A stretch of DNA of 64,000 nt from Gracilaria vermiculophylla (taxonomy: Eukaryota; Rhodophyta; Florideophyceae; Gracilariales; Gracilariaceae): the NCBI GenBank assembly GCA_019155205.2, contig JAHNZQ020000308.1:943382-1007381 (forward strand), given 5' to 3'. A model generated the notes under the pieces. The model saw nothing but the letters and a program-made list of their open reading frames with translations, was not told the origin of the DNA and ran no database searches. Of this stretch, positions 53,808 to 63,681 are shown piece after piece; the first letter of the stretch is position 1, and each line of letters opens with the position of its first letter. A program made the position numbers and the translations under genes.

Positions 53808-55283
53808 TTACTGTGCTGCATCACACGACCCCCTTCCTTGCTTTAAATTGTCAGCGTTGTCGGCTTCCCCTAGTGCCCTGTTAGACGATATCATTTTGCG
53901 CACATCCACAGCCTTCAATCTTTCTTCACCGCCCTCTGAATCAATTTCAATCCGAAAATCTTCAGTCCCATGTGCTCTTTGTTCTCGTGCGCTGGTAGCG
54001 TACTTGCTCCATGAGCTAGTACTCATAGGGAACAGTACATCCCTTTGATTGTATGAAGCTATCTGCAGAGCGATGTACAGCAAAATTACCAAGGAGTACA
54101 GCCCTACAAGAATTGACGCTTTAGATATTTCGAAGGTGCCGCATTGCGTATACTGCGGAACCAGGCCAGTGCAGTTTGATGTCAAATCTGCGGCCTTGAG
54201 CGCAAAAAGGGCTTTTAGGGCGTCACTGGCGTCCAACGGCTTAATATTGTCAATGTTTCCATTCACGTATTTTTTTTGAACGCCAAGACCCTCCATTTGA
54301 ATTGTTCTGTAGATTGACACTGCTCGAGTCAAATCTGTCCAATATAGCCCTCTTGAAGCGCAAGACACGGAATAAAGCCTGGACCTCTCAGGATCAGCAG
54401 ATATTTTCAGCGTCATCACGTTAGAATCAAGCATCGTAAAGACTCGTTTTAGAGCCTCGTCGTCGAGAAGCACCTCTATACCTTTCGTCGCAATTCTCCG
54501 ATCACCACTTTTTGCTCTGTACCTAACGGACCAGAAAAAAAAGCAGACAGCAGTCATCCCATCAAAAGTGAAATCCCCTCGACAATAGTTTTTATCGCTT
54601 GTTTCTCGGCAGTGGCTTGGGTCATCGATAGTTGATGCATTCCTAACAACAATGCTGTACGTACCACTATCTTTCCCGAAGGTCAGCGTTCCACACTTCG
54701 AACAACGTAAAACCTGAACATCACAATTGCTAGCCATAGCTTTTTTGTTCGCTTCTGACAAAATAGAATTACCAATCTCACTCTTGTGCACATCACTTAG
54801 ACTGATGTTGACGCTAGAACCTTCATAGACTATGTCCCAATCTGAATCAGTCCATGTGGACCTTTCTACAAGCAATGCGGCTGAGGCCAAAGAAGATTTC
54901 GGATAACCAAACCAAGGCGTCGAACAAACTCCGGAGCTGTTTTTGATAGTCGGTTGGCAGTTATTTCGCTCGTCAATTCCAGTCTCGACCCATACTTCGG
55001 ACGGTAAAGAGATGAGGGAAAGAAGAATAAGTAATGATACCCATGTTGTAGAAATATATCTTTTGCTAGGCTTGACTTTGTAACAAGAGATCATATTCAG
55101 TGTCGATTTTAGTCCACGGAAAATGTTAACTTCTGCAGGGTTCAAGGAAAACGTCTTTCCGGTTAGTCGAAACTCCAATCTGGACGCAAGAACGTAAATT
55201 CTTTCCAGCAGCTTTGCAAAAACGACATTTGCTAACCAGAGACATATGTTCAAGACGGCGTTTAACATTTGCAAAGAAACCAT
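53808..55283 (-). CDS. Two-pass membrane protein with Cys-rich domain, paralogue A
   Basis: A 491-residue protein, ATG at 55283. An amphipathic N-terminus (LNICLWLANVVFAKLLERIY) precedes a membrane span at about 81-97 (WVSLLILLSLISLPSEVW). About 290 residues follow, with some 14 cysteines and four potential N-glycosylation sites (NSSG, NISL, NAST, NCTG), including CSKCGTLTFGKDSGTY and HCRETSDKNYCRGDFTF. A second span is at about 389-409 (ASILVGLYSLVILLYIALQIA), then an 82-residue charged tail. The cysteine-rich part is therefore outside the cell or in the lumen. The paralogue at 59072-60463 shares the whole plan. I do not recognise the family; receptor, adhesion or lineage-specific surface roles are all open. 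Confidence 0.8.
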   Translation of the reverse strand: MVSLQMLNAVLNICLWLANVVFAKLLERIYVLASRLEFRLTGKTFSLNPAEVNIFRGLKSTLNMISCYKVKPSKRYISTTWVSLLILLSLISLPSEVWVETGIDERNNCQPTIKNSSGVCSTPWFGYPKSSLASAALLVERSTWTDSDWDIVYEGSSVNISLSDVHKSEIGNSILSEANKKAMASNCDVQVLRCSKCGTLTFGKDSGTYSIVVRNASTIDDPSHCRETSDKNYCRGDFTFDGMTAVCFFFWSVRYRAKSGDRRIATKGIEVLLDDEALKRVFTMLDSNVMTLKISADPERSRLYSVSCASRGLYWTDLTRAVSIYRTIQMEGLGVQKKYVNGNIDNIKPLDASDALKALFALKAADLTSNCTGLVPQYTQCGTFEISKASILVGLYSLVILLYIALQIASYNQRDVLFPMSTSSWSKYATSAREQRAHGTEDFRIEIDSEGGEERLKAVDVRKMISSNRALGEADNADNLKQGRGSCDAAQ

Positions 55284-56566
55284 GTTAATAACAAGTAGTC
55301 AATGTTAGGAATATAGGAGTGATTAAATGAAGAACTATTTGAGCAGCAGAGAACTTTTCAAACGCTCATCGTCAGAAGGTATCTGCGAAAGGTTTCAAAG
55401 TAACCCAGTAGAAGAAGGCTGAGGTTGCTTGAGAAAAATGTTCTCACTCTGGAGTGAAGAACGAGATAGGATGAGCGTCTTTGGATTCTGCAAATCACAA
55501 AGTAGTGGATGAATGTAACCACGACACGAAAGACAGAAGAACGATAACATGTGAAACCGCCAAACGATTTTTTCCCTATACGAAAACTTCATGAAACTCA
55601 GCATAATCTTCTGAGGGCGTACAGAGTTTGTTAGTGGTTCTGTTGCTTGGCACAAATATGAGTCAAAAGGATTCTGAAGACATTCGCGTGTATTGCGTTG
55701 CACATGCATGAAAAAGATTCGAATACCTCTTGAGTTCCTGCCCAGAAATACAGTATGTCGGTTCGCTTTCTAAACCGAAAGAGGCTGATCAGTATGAATC
55801 CACCCTTCGAACGGAAAGGAGCACAGAAGTGCTGCGTCTCGAATCCTCACTCAGAATTCATTTCGGAAGTGCCCTCGCCCAAGCCGTAGCCCGCCACCAT
55901 CTGCGAAGTTGCAACCCGTCCTCATCCATCAAGAATACACATATTCTTTACACATACTTTTTGCCATCATCAATATTGAGAGATATAAGGATATCGAGGG
56001 ATACCGGTTACTTACCCTGATGAAATTACCCTTTTATTCCAAAAACTTTCGTGTCAAGGTTTTTGTGAAACTCACCATCTTCTGTAGTTACCAATAGGGT
56101 ACCAAGAGAGTGCCGTCCCTCTTTACAATGGACTAAAAAAACCTGTCCGAACTTTGTCGGGGGTCTGGAGTAGACTTTTCATCGTGGTCATACCCTGGAC
56201 TCATAACAAGTGTAGCTACCGAAAGTATCTCTAGCGTGAAGGCAAAACAAACCAGCTGGCTACCTTAAAGGCCATCATACTATATCGTACCTTCGTGTGT
56301 ACAACGTAACCTGCCCTCAACCCATCAATTGAAACAGGGCTGCATTATCCCAATATTCGGGGGAGCTGACGGTAAATTAATCAAAGAATCCATGGTAGCG
56401 ATGAGCAAAGCAAGCATGGATTAATCTGCCTTCTCGCCGTCCTTGAGGACATCGCTCGGGCTCATACACAAAGAGGTTTCACTGCAGTACAGACTGAGCA
56501 GTGTCTCACCCACACCTGCGCCAACAAGTATTTCAGAAATATACAAGAAAGCTTCTCAACAGCATT
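55284..56566. other. Intergenic, no supported gene
   Basis: Divergent upstream region of paralogue A and the Tdp1 gene. Short frames (55395-55709 minus, 55730-56020 plus) have no motifs. Confidence 0.4.
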
Positions 56567-58141
56567 ATGAGCTCTGTGAAGAACTCATCAACGAAAACGA
56601 GCTCATCTCACGGGCGAGATCATAGAGAAGCAGAGGCAAGGAAGAGAGAGCGCAGTCACGGTGATGGCCCTGTTAGTTTACGCGACTATCAACCAGAAAA
56701 GTTTAAAAGTAACCAATCTTTCCCTGGTTTCTATTTGCTCAAGACTATTGGAGTGCAAGAAACTTTCCCGACTATTCGAATAGATGATATAATACTACCC
56801 GCTGCTGACTTGGCTGTCGTTTGTAACTACAATTTCGACGTGTCTTGGTTTTGGCAGCGAGCACCAGCAATTCAAACATGTCGCAAAGTACTATTTGTGC
56901 ATGGAGAGCGGGTGAATGAAGAGAAAGCTTGGAAAGTTTTCTTTGAACGCGAATGCGCAAATGATCGTGTACGGTTTGTTAGACCGAAAACTCCTATGTA
57001 TGGGACCGTTCACTCTAAAGTGTTTGCCTTGTTTTACCCCAATGGATGTAGAATCTGTATTCATACTGCTAACATGGTTCAGCAAGACTGGGACTACAAG
57101 ACACAGGGTGCATATGTGCGAGATTTCCCATTAATGCAAGGCCAATGCTCGCAGAAAGCCGGAAATCGGGACTTCAAGAATCAATTGTTGCGATACTTCA
57201 CGGCCTGCTTAAAAAGCCCAGAACGAGAAGATGTGCTCAAAGCAATTGAGAAATACGACTTTTCGTCAGCAGGTGTTGCTCTGATTTTAAGCATACCTGG
57301 AGTTCATGAAGGGGAACAAATGGCATGGTTTGGACATATGCGGTTACGAAGTGTGCTCCAGGAATTCACGAAAGAACCTAACGACGATTCGGTCGCAGTT
57401 TGTCAGTTTAGTTCGCTTGGTTCTATTCAAGAAAATTGGTTGGAAAAAGAGTTTTGTACGACGTTGTTTGCCAATATGCGAGCCTCTAAATCAAAGAAAC
57501 TCAAACGAAGCGAAGAAATTCAATTGGTGTATCCCACTCTATCTCAAGTTCAAAAGTCAAATGAAGGAATAGCAGCAGGGGCGTCTTTACCAGTGCCCAG
57601 TAGGAACATGCACAGAGAGCATATAACAAGCCGGCTCTACAAGTGGGACGCCAGCATCAGCAAAAGAGAGAGGGCCATGCCTCATATTAAGACATTCCTG
57701 CGCTACCCAAGATCGCAACCTCAGAGTCCACTTTGGGTTTTGTTGGGGAGCTTCAACTTGAGCGTCGCGGCATGGGGAAGAATTCTTAAACCAGCCAAAA
57801 ACAATAGCGTTGATCGCATTAAGATTTTGTCTTTCGAGATGGGTGTCTTATTTACTCCGCATCTGTCTTGTCCTGCCGTGTTTCGTCTTGATCATTGCAC
57901 CATTTTTAGGATGTTTTCATCCCACGAACAATGTTTGTGGTCGGAAGCGGAAAAGGATTGCTCTATATCTTTGCGGCTGTGTGGAAGCATTGAGAGAGAG
58001 ACGGAGAATGGTGACGAACAGAGTTGTGTTCCTGTCAAAACACGTGCCGAAATCTACTTGCCCATTCCTTATAAACTACCAGCTGAGCAATATCAAGCAA
58101 AGGATACGCCATGGACAGTAGACCTTTGTTCTATGACTTGA
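56567..58141 (+). CDS. TDP1: Tyrosyl-DNA phosphodiesterase 1
   Basis: A 524-residue nuclear DNA-repair enzyme that removes stalled topoisomerase I peptides from DNA 3' ends. Both HKN motifs of the phospholipase D fold are present: H149-S-K151 with N169 (YGTVHSKVFALFYPNG, ICIHTANMVQQDW), and H373-I-K375 with N397 (PHIKTFLRYPRS, LLGSFNLSVAAWG). Other family blocks are FPGFYLLKTIG, LAVVCNYNFDVSWFW, CQFSSLGSIQENWL, KSKKLKRSEEIQLVYPT and FEMGVLFTP. The N-terminus is short and Ser/Lys-rich. The open frame extends upstream to a GTG at 56501, but 56567 is the first ATG. The protein ends soon after the usual PYKLP, so it is full length. It is a single exon and lies between the two paralogous membrane-protein genes. 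Confidence 0.93.
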   Translation: MSSVKNSSTKTSSSHGRDHREAEARKRERSHGDGPVSLRDYQPEKFKSNQSFPGFYLLKTIGVQETFPTIRIDDIILPAADLAVVCNYNFDVSWFWQRAPAIQTCRKVLFVHGERVNEEKAWKVFFERECANDRVRFVRPKTPMYGTVHSKVFALFYPNGCRICIHTANMVQQDWDYKTQGAYVRDFPLMQGQCSQKAGNRDFKNQLLRYFTACLKSPEREDVLKAIEKYDFSSAGVALILSIPGVHEGEQMAWFGHMRLRSVLQEFTKEPNDDSVAVCQFSSLGSIQENWLEKEFCTTLFANMRASKSKKLKRSEEIQLVYPTLSQVQKSNEGIAAGASLPVPSRNMHREHITSRLYKWDASISKRERAMPHIKTFLRYPRSQPQSPLWVLLGSFNLSVAAWGRILKPAKNNSVDRIKILSFEMGVLFTPHLSCPAVFRLDHCTIFRMFSSHEQCLWSEAEKDCSISLRLCGSIERETENGDEQSCVPVKTRAEIYLPIPYKLPAEQYQAKDTPWTVDLCSMT

Positions 58142-59071
58142 ACGAAATTATGCAAAGTAGTGTGACACATACTTGTTTCAACAAAGTCACAGGGTGGATC
58201 GGACACCTAAGCTCTCCGCATGCAAATTCTGCTCATGTCCAAACGCGTTCTCATTCGATAATAGGCATCACCAAGCACAAAATCAACTTAAGAGGGCCTG
58301 AATAGAGATAATGCTCTCCGTTCTGCAGCATTCGTTTCAAAACGGACCTTGTTTAGGTGATGTCAAAGAGGATCGGGGGACATGCACACGCTCTTCATTT
58401 GACTTCGTGAAAGTTTGCTAAATGTTGTGTCCATTGTGGCGCCGTTTTGAAACGTGGCTCCAACACATAAGAAAAGCGGTGTTCGCATTTGAACCTCGTG
58501 AAGAGGGTGGGTCGCTTTTATCATGCTGCGGTCGGCTCACGAACGTTTCAATCTCCATGTATCGCTTTCCATCAAGCGCACTAGCCTGATATCTCGTGCA
58601 TGATGATGAACGATTTCCGTAGGAGATACGTTCGGTACGAGGCCGCTTGGAAGTTGTCAGGCAATGTATGATTTTTACGCTTGTAATTTGTCTATGTGTA
58701 CTGTTGAGCAAAGAAAGGCACAACCGCTTCAGTTTGTTGGCTTTGGATGCCATAATGAACCGTGTTCAATCTTATTTGTGGCTGGACTCATGATTATCGG
58801 AAATTTAACATGATGCAGTGTTTCGTAATTTTATTATTGTTGCAAGTCAAATTGTGTGGAACGACGTCTCCTCGAGACTTGTCCATGTTATCATCGTAAA
58901 TATACAGAACAAAATTAAGATGAGATGAAGCATTGGTCATACACCGTGCTTCCGTTCAAAATAGAGATTTCCTACATCAAAACACTTCCAGATGTGTGTG
59001 TTATGACCGGCAATAGGTTGCGACCAGTGAATTGTCTTTCGGATAGCTGCTGGGGAAGAATCGGAAACTGT
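58142..59071. other. Spacer between convergent genes
   Basis: Separates the 3' ends of TDP1 and paralogue B. A minus-strand frame at 58418-58753 has no recognised motif. Confidence 0.4.
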
Positions 59072-60463
59072 TCATGAAAAAAAAACTGACATATGCTTGG
59101 CAACATCGACAACCATTAATCTGCTTTCCAGATTCTCAGTTTCAGTCGTGACAATGAAATCTCCACCTCCTTCTCGCACTCCTATGGCATATCTCTTCCA
59201 CGCAGCGGCATTAGTGGGTAGTGTAACATACTTTTGTTTGCGTCCAGCCAGCAAGAGACCTATGTAAATGAGCATAGCGAAAGAATTCACAGCCAAAAGA
59301 ATCGATGCTCTAGAAATATCGAAAGTGCCGCAACGCGTGTACTGTGGTACTAAGCCATTGCAGTTTGAGCCATTATCCTCCGCCTTGAGGGCAAACAAAG
59401 ACTTGATGACGTCAGTCTTCGTCAATGGCTGAACGTTTTTAATGTTTCCGTTAACATTCGCTTTCTTCTCACCAGGGCTTTCCATTTGAACTGTCCTGTA
59501 GATTGATACAGCTCTGGTTAAATCTGTCCAATGTAAACCCGTTGAAGAACAAGAAATAGAGTACACCCTCGTCCTTCTATCATCGGGGATGATTTCCCAA
59601 ATAGTTTCGTTGGTAGTAAGAACCCTTTCGGTCTCTCTATCGTTCAAAAGTACCTCAATGCCCTTTGTCGCGATTCTCCGTTCGCCATTCTCATCTTTGA
59701 CTCGAATTGACCAAAAAAAGAATGCGAGACCAGTTGCCCTATCGTAAGTCAAGTCACCGCGACAATAGTTTTTATCGCTGGTTTTGCGACAGTGATTGGG
59801 ATCGTCCACAATTGATGCATTCGTAATAATGGTGTCAAACGTACCATTATCCTTTCCAACGGTCAGCGTTCCACATTTTGAACATGATAAGACATGAACT
59901 TTGCATTTGCTTGCTAAAGGTCTTCTTTCTGCCTCTGGTAAAACAGAATTGCCAATCTCACTCTTGTGAACGTCATTTAGACTGATGTTGACGCTGGAGC
60001 CTTCGTAAACTATGTCCCACTCAGAATCAATCCATGCAGACTTCTGTATAAGCAACGCGGCTGAAGCTATTCCAACGGCGGAATGACCGTCCCATGGCGA
60101 AGAACATACTCCGGTACTGTTCGCGACCGATGGTCGGCAGTTATTCATCTCGTCAATTCCGGTCTCGATCCATATTTCGGACGGTAGAGAAATGAGAGAA
60201 AGGAATATGAGTAAAGATACCCATGATGAAGAAATATAGCTCCTGTTGGGATTGATCTTGTGACAAGAGAGAGCATTCAGCACTGATTTTAGTCCAAGGA
60301 GCATGCTTACTTCTCCAGAATCCAATGAAAACGTCTTTCCGGTGAATTGAAATTCTAGTCTGGAGGTTTGAATGTATACCCTTTCCAGCAACTTGGCAAA
60401 AAAGGCATTTGCGAACCAGAGACAAATATTCAGCAAGGCGTTTATGACCTGCAGAGACACCAT
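59072..60463 (-). CDS. Two-pass membrane protein with Cys-rich domain, paralogue B
   Basis: A 463-residue protein, ATG at 60463, aligned with paralogue A end to end except for a shorter tail. Same N-terminus (MVSLQVINALLNICLW), span 1 (WVSLLIFLSLISLPSEIW), the GSSVNIS and DVHKSEIGNS blocks, CSKCGTLTVGKDNGTF, NYCRGDLTY, KGIEVLLND, LTRAVSIYRTVQM and span 2 (about 386-406, ASILLAVNSFAMLIYIGLLLA). Cysteines of the external domain are conserved in number and spacing. Differences gather in the loop after span 1 and in the cytoplasmic tail. Both genes are on the minus strand, with TDP1 on the plus strand between them. Function unknown. Confidence 0.8.
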   Translation of the reverse strand: MVSLQVINALLNICLWFANAFFAKLLERVYIQTSRLEFQFTGKTFSLDSGEVSMLLGLKSVLNALSCHKINPNRSYISSSWVSLLIFLSLISLPSEIWIETGIDEMNNCRPSVANSTGVCSSPWDGHSAVGIASAALLIQKSAWIDSEWDIVYEGSSVNISLNDVHKSEIGNSVLPEAERRPLASKCKVHVLSCSKCGTLTVGKDNGTFDTIITNASIVDDPNHCRKTSDKNYCRGDLTYDRATGLAFFFWSIRVKDENGERRIATKGIEVLLNDRETERVLTTNETIWEIIPDDRRTRVYSISCSSTGLHWTDLTRAVSIYRTVQMESPGEKKANVNGNIKNVQPLTKTDVIKSLFALKAEDNGSNCNGLVPQYTRCGTFDISRASILLAVNSFAMLIYIGLLLAGRKQKYVTLPTNAAAWKRYAIGVREGGGDFIVTTETENLESRLMVVDVAKHMSVFFS

Positions 60464-61096
60464 ACTTTCAGTTCAATAGAACGGAGTAGTCCAATATCTG
60501 CAGTTCAAGAAATAGGCATGGAGTGGCTGCTGCTCATGGTGAGACAAGCCAGTCTTTGATCATTGGCTGCATTTCTCTAGGTAGGTGGAGGCTCAGTATG
60601 TCACGCGGAGCGAGATGATACGAGAAAGAAACTATCTTGCGATGTGGCTGTGATACGAAGATCGATGTTTGTTTGACCCTTTGCTTATAAGTGTTAAGTA
60701 CTGACGCATGGTTACCGTAAGTTTCTACTCCTCGATTTTGCCAAGCACATGATCTTCAACAGTTCTAAAGTAGAAAGAATGTGTTCGACGAATGATTGTG
60801 GTGCGCGGAAATGGAATAAGACAGGTGCTCTAACAGTGTGTTTTGTGGGATTTAGTCGCATGTTCGGGTTTTAAACTGTTCTTTGCTGCTGTGCCAAATG
60901 ATCGGTCAGGTCAACCCAGTAAATTTCACGTAAAGCAGAAACACGTTGTTTATTTCTTATCTGATAGTGCGCTTCAATTTAATATCACGCCTAAACAACG
61001 CGCCAAAGTAGTACTGTAGTGCGCCTTTTGCATAACATACAAGTGAAAATATTTTCATATTCGTAACACTACATCAATACGTTGACATCCATCATT
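60464..61096. other. Spacer ending in a Tc1/mariner end
   Basis: The last 130 bases (from about 60965) match the region before the Tc1/mariner start at 4270, including CCAAAGTAGTACTGTAGTG, so the element edge lies near 60.96 kb. The rest is the probable paralogue B promoter. Confidence 0.5.
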
Positions 61097-61248
61097 ATGG
61101 CTCGCGAATTACCTCTTTCGCGCTCCAAACAGCTTGAAATCATACAACTACTTTATAAGCCAATAAAAAATGTTATGCCGAAACTGGCTGACTTTTACAA
61201 CGTCATCCGGTGACAATTCTCCAATTTCGTAAAAATCCAGCAACGTAA
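61097..61248 (+). pseudogene. Tc1/mariner transposase N-terminus, split by an LTR element
   Basis: ATG at 61097 begins MARELPLSRSKQLEIIQLLY, the same DNA-binding start as at 4270. After an in-frame stop it reads on to about 61248, where the minus-oriented gypsy LTR begins. The rest of the transposase is not in the window. Confidence 0.65.
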
Positions 61249-61703
61249 TGTGGTACCTTTTGTCCTCCTTTCGAGGTGGTAGTGCAAAACGTTCGTTTCG
61301 GGTTTTTATTGAGCCCAAAAGCGCGAGTTCCTAAAGGTAGCGTCCGGTAATCGTTGTCACAAGCCGGGGAAATTCCGAAAAACTATCCGACAAGAACAAG
61401 CAGAAAAAAGGTTCATTGAGCCGGCAATGCTCTTTCTGGTGCTGCTAAGCGACTACCTAAGGATCGGCAGCATAGAAACCTAAAGAGATTTGACGAGAGT
61501 TTCCAACCGGAATAATAGACGTAGACTCAAGGGTGCTTGGTTTAATGCATCAAAGGTGGAGCTTGGCCGGCAGATTACCTATCACGCCAGGACACCGCCT
61601 TAGTATGTCTCACTACAGTATTAATCAGCTGCAACAATCAAATAAAAAACATCTAAATTCTACCGTTCGCCAAGGGTACTGTAGCGCATATGGGCCCAAT
61701 AAT

Positions 61704-62257
61704 TGTAGTACAGTGGCTCCTACGGAAATATGGTGGTTTGGCCTTAAGGTATAATATTCCTACGGAGGGTTCGTATTTTATTAGCTGGGTCACGTGGTGC
61801 ATAATCTTGCCCGCGTGCGCAACAGTATCCTTAAGGTACGGTAGAATGTATTATTTATTTTAGATATTTTATGCAGGTAATTAGCACAGCAGTGCGACCT
61901 GCCGAGGCGGGCTCCCGGCTAGATATTTAAGCTGCCGGTTGAGCTCCACCTCTGGGGAAGTAAAGACAAGCACCCTTGAGTCTTCTTCTACATTTTTCGG
62001 TTGGAGTCTCTTGTCTATTCACGCAAGTTTCTAAGCCGCCGATCCCCAGGTCGCATCATAGCAGCGCCTGTGGGAGCATTGTCCGCCCAGTGAACCTCCC
62101 CCTTCGCTTGGTGTTTGCAGATCCCTTTCAGAATTCCCCCGGCTCGCTACAGCGGATACCGGAGACCACCTTTAGGAATACGCGCCTTTGGAGTCACTAA
62201 AAGCTCCTAACGGACGTTGTGCTTTACTACCTCGACAGGAGAGCTGATAGTACCACA
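61704..62257 (+). repeat. Solo LTR (554 bp) with ATAAT target duplication
   Basis: A complete family LTR (TGTAGTAC ... GTACCACA). ATAAT flanks it on both sides (61699-61703 and 62258-62262). On either side the sequence is the inverted LTR of copy 3, continuous if the insert and one ATAAT are left out. It is the trace of an insertion followed by LTR-LTR recombination. Confidence 0.88.
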
Positions 62258-62359
62258 ATAATGCACAATGCGGCTCAGTAAAATACGAGCCGTCCTTAGG
62301 AATGTCCTGTCTTAAAACCACATGGAAATGTTTTCCTAGGACGTACTGTACTTTATACC

Positions 62360-62585
62360 CAGTTTTTTGAATTTCACCACGTCTTCGAGGTGCATATTTC
62401 CATAGCTCGGTTCTCAAGCGGCCCCCAACGATGTTTATTTCAAAGCGGCCTCTCGTGAGATAATAGCTTCTCTCCTCCAGGAATTCCACCATGCTGTCCC
62501 GTTTCCGCGTGGCGTACCGAATGCAGGCGCAGGCATCTCCGATAAGGCTGTTCTGGGCCCTTTGTGCTTCTCGACGTAGCGTCAT
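62360..62585 (-). pseudogene. Small sense ORF of gypsy copy 3
   Basis: The minus-strand counterpart of the frame at 19579. ATG at 62585 (MTLRREAQRAQNS) leads to ELWKYAPRRRGEIQKTGYKV and continues through the polypurine region into LTR sequence (open to 62172). Conservation with copy 1 is moderate and clearest near the tract. Confidence 0.35.
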
Positions 62586-62751
62586 CACTCCTTCTTGGCG
62601 TACGTCGCTGGAGCTACAGTGCCCTGCATTCCAGTTTTCTCGAGAGGCCGTTTCGGGAAGCGTCTGAGCCGTCGCTTTTGGTCGTCTACCCTCTTTGAAG
62701 ACAACACACTCATACTCTTCCCTTCTGCACGGTCGTCATCCGCTGTTCATT

Positions 62752-63681
62752 ATGAACCCGTTCCCCACTAACCTGCCCATCTCCTCGCCTGCATCTATTC
62801 GTCCGTGTTCTCCGCACATCCCTCGCCGGTGCCGTGAAATGACTCTTGTCTCCGATGGGCACATAATGGCGGACCTCTCTCCTAGTGGTATTCCGTCCAA
62901 CTCCTCTGGTGCTACGACACATTCAGTCGCAATCGTTCCAACTACGTACACCTCTGGAGTGACTTCTCTGGTCCATGCTCCTATGTCTCCGTCCGATCTT
63001 GAGGTGTACCACAGCTCCACCGTTGCGCCGTTCCGCCCAGGGGATCACTTCGACCCTCGAGCCATACTGGTCTTCGTGCCCTTCCATGGCATGCGCGCCA
63101 GTCTCCCATGCCCCGTGGAGAACTACATCTACCATTTTGGACCGTACTTACAGGCGATGAGCTTCCGCGCCGTACCGGAGGTAGCTCGAAATGACCAGAA
63201 GCAGAACCGGGTGAACGCCTTCCGCGCTCACTGGCTCCCCACTGCGGCGCACGGTGACAACCTTCCAGCCACGGTGTAGCATTGCGACACTCCTTACCTC
63301 AGGTGTTCGGAAGAGATTGAGATCCAGACTTGGCTCCGAATATTTCTCCATAACGAAAGCGCACACCAGCGAGCGGGGCGGCCCGGAGGCATTGCGGATG
63401 AACGCCCCGCCTTTGCGGAGGTGCATTTCGATCCCCCGTACAATTCTCTCTGCTGGCTCAACCGCAACCGTTGGGGCGGGGACCTTGCACACGAGACTCG
63501 AATGCGGAACGCCTTTGGATACATCTACGGTTGGCACTACACGGAGTTCCATGAAATGCCTTCCGTGTAGAGTCCGAAATACTGCCTCAAGGTAAACGAC
63601 TGCTGGAGGGATCATTTGGTCTCCCGGCCCCTCTATGTCGCAACGCCTATCAACTTTTGCGTATCACACTTTGGAGGTTCT
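62752..63681 (+). pseudogene. Antisense additional ORF, copy 3, truncated
   Basis: ATG at 62752 matches the start of the copy 1 antisense ORF (SPASI/SPASV after ten residues, then a Ser/Pro-rich stretch). The frame holds for 310 codons with stops at 63277-63279 and about 63568 only. Over 64 residues from HFDPRAI to FRAHWL, 42 agree with copy 1 by my count. After WRDHLVSRPLYVATPINF it is cut by the LTR at 63682. A longer frame starts at 62695, but that ATG is not shared by copy 1. Nothing in the protein is recognised. Confidence 0.7.

Larger units (their letters stand above)
61249..63681 (-). mobile_element. Minus-oriented gypsy copy 3, 3' end only
   Basis: Read on the minus strand this is the same arrangement as 17.4-20.6 kb: antisense ORF, short sense ORF, polypurine tract (about 62375-62358) and 3' LTR. 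The LTR occupies 62355-62263 and 61703-61249, since a solo LTR with its duplicated site sits within it; the two pieces add up to about 548 bp. The outer end reads TGTGGTACC on the plus strand, the reverse complement of the family LTR terminus. At 63681 the copy is cut, inside the antisense ORF, by another plus-oriented LTR. The CGTAA before 61249 may be its target duplication, but the other end is out of view. Confidence 0.75.

Noticed and set aside
56501..56566. Upstream GTG start for TDP1
   Set aside because: A eukaryotic gene is expected to start at ATG 56567; the extra 22 residues carry no family feature.
62695..62751. Upstream ATG at 62695 as start of the copy 3 antisense ORF
   Set aside because: The shared start with copy 1 is the later ATG at 62752; the extra 19 codons have no counterpart.
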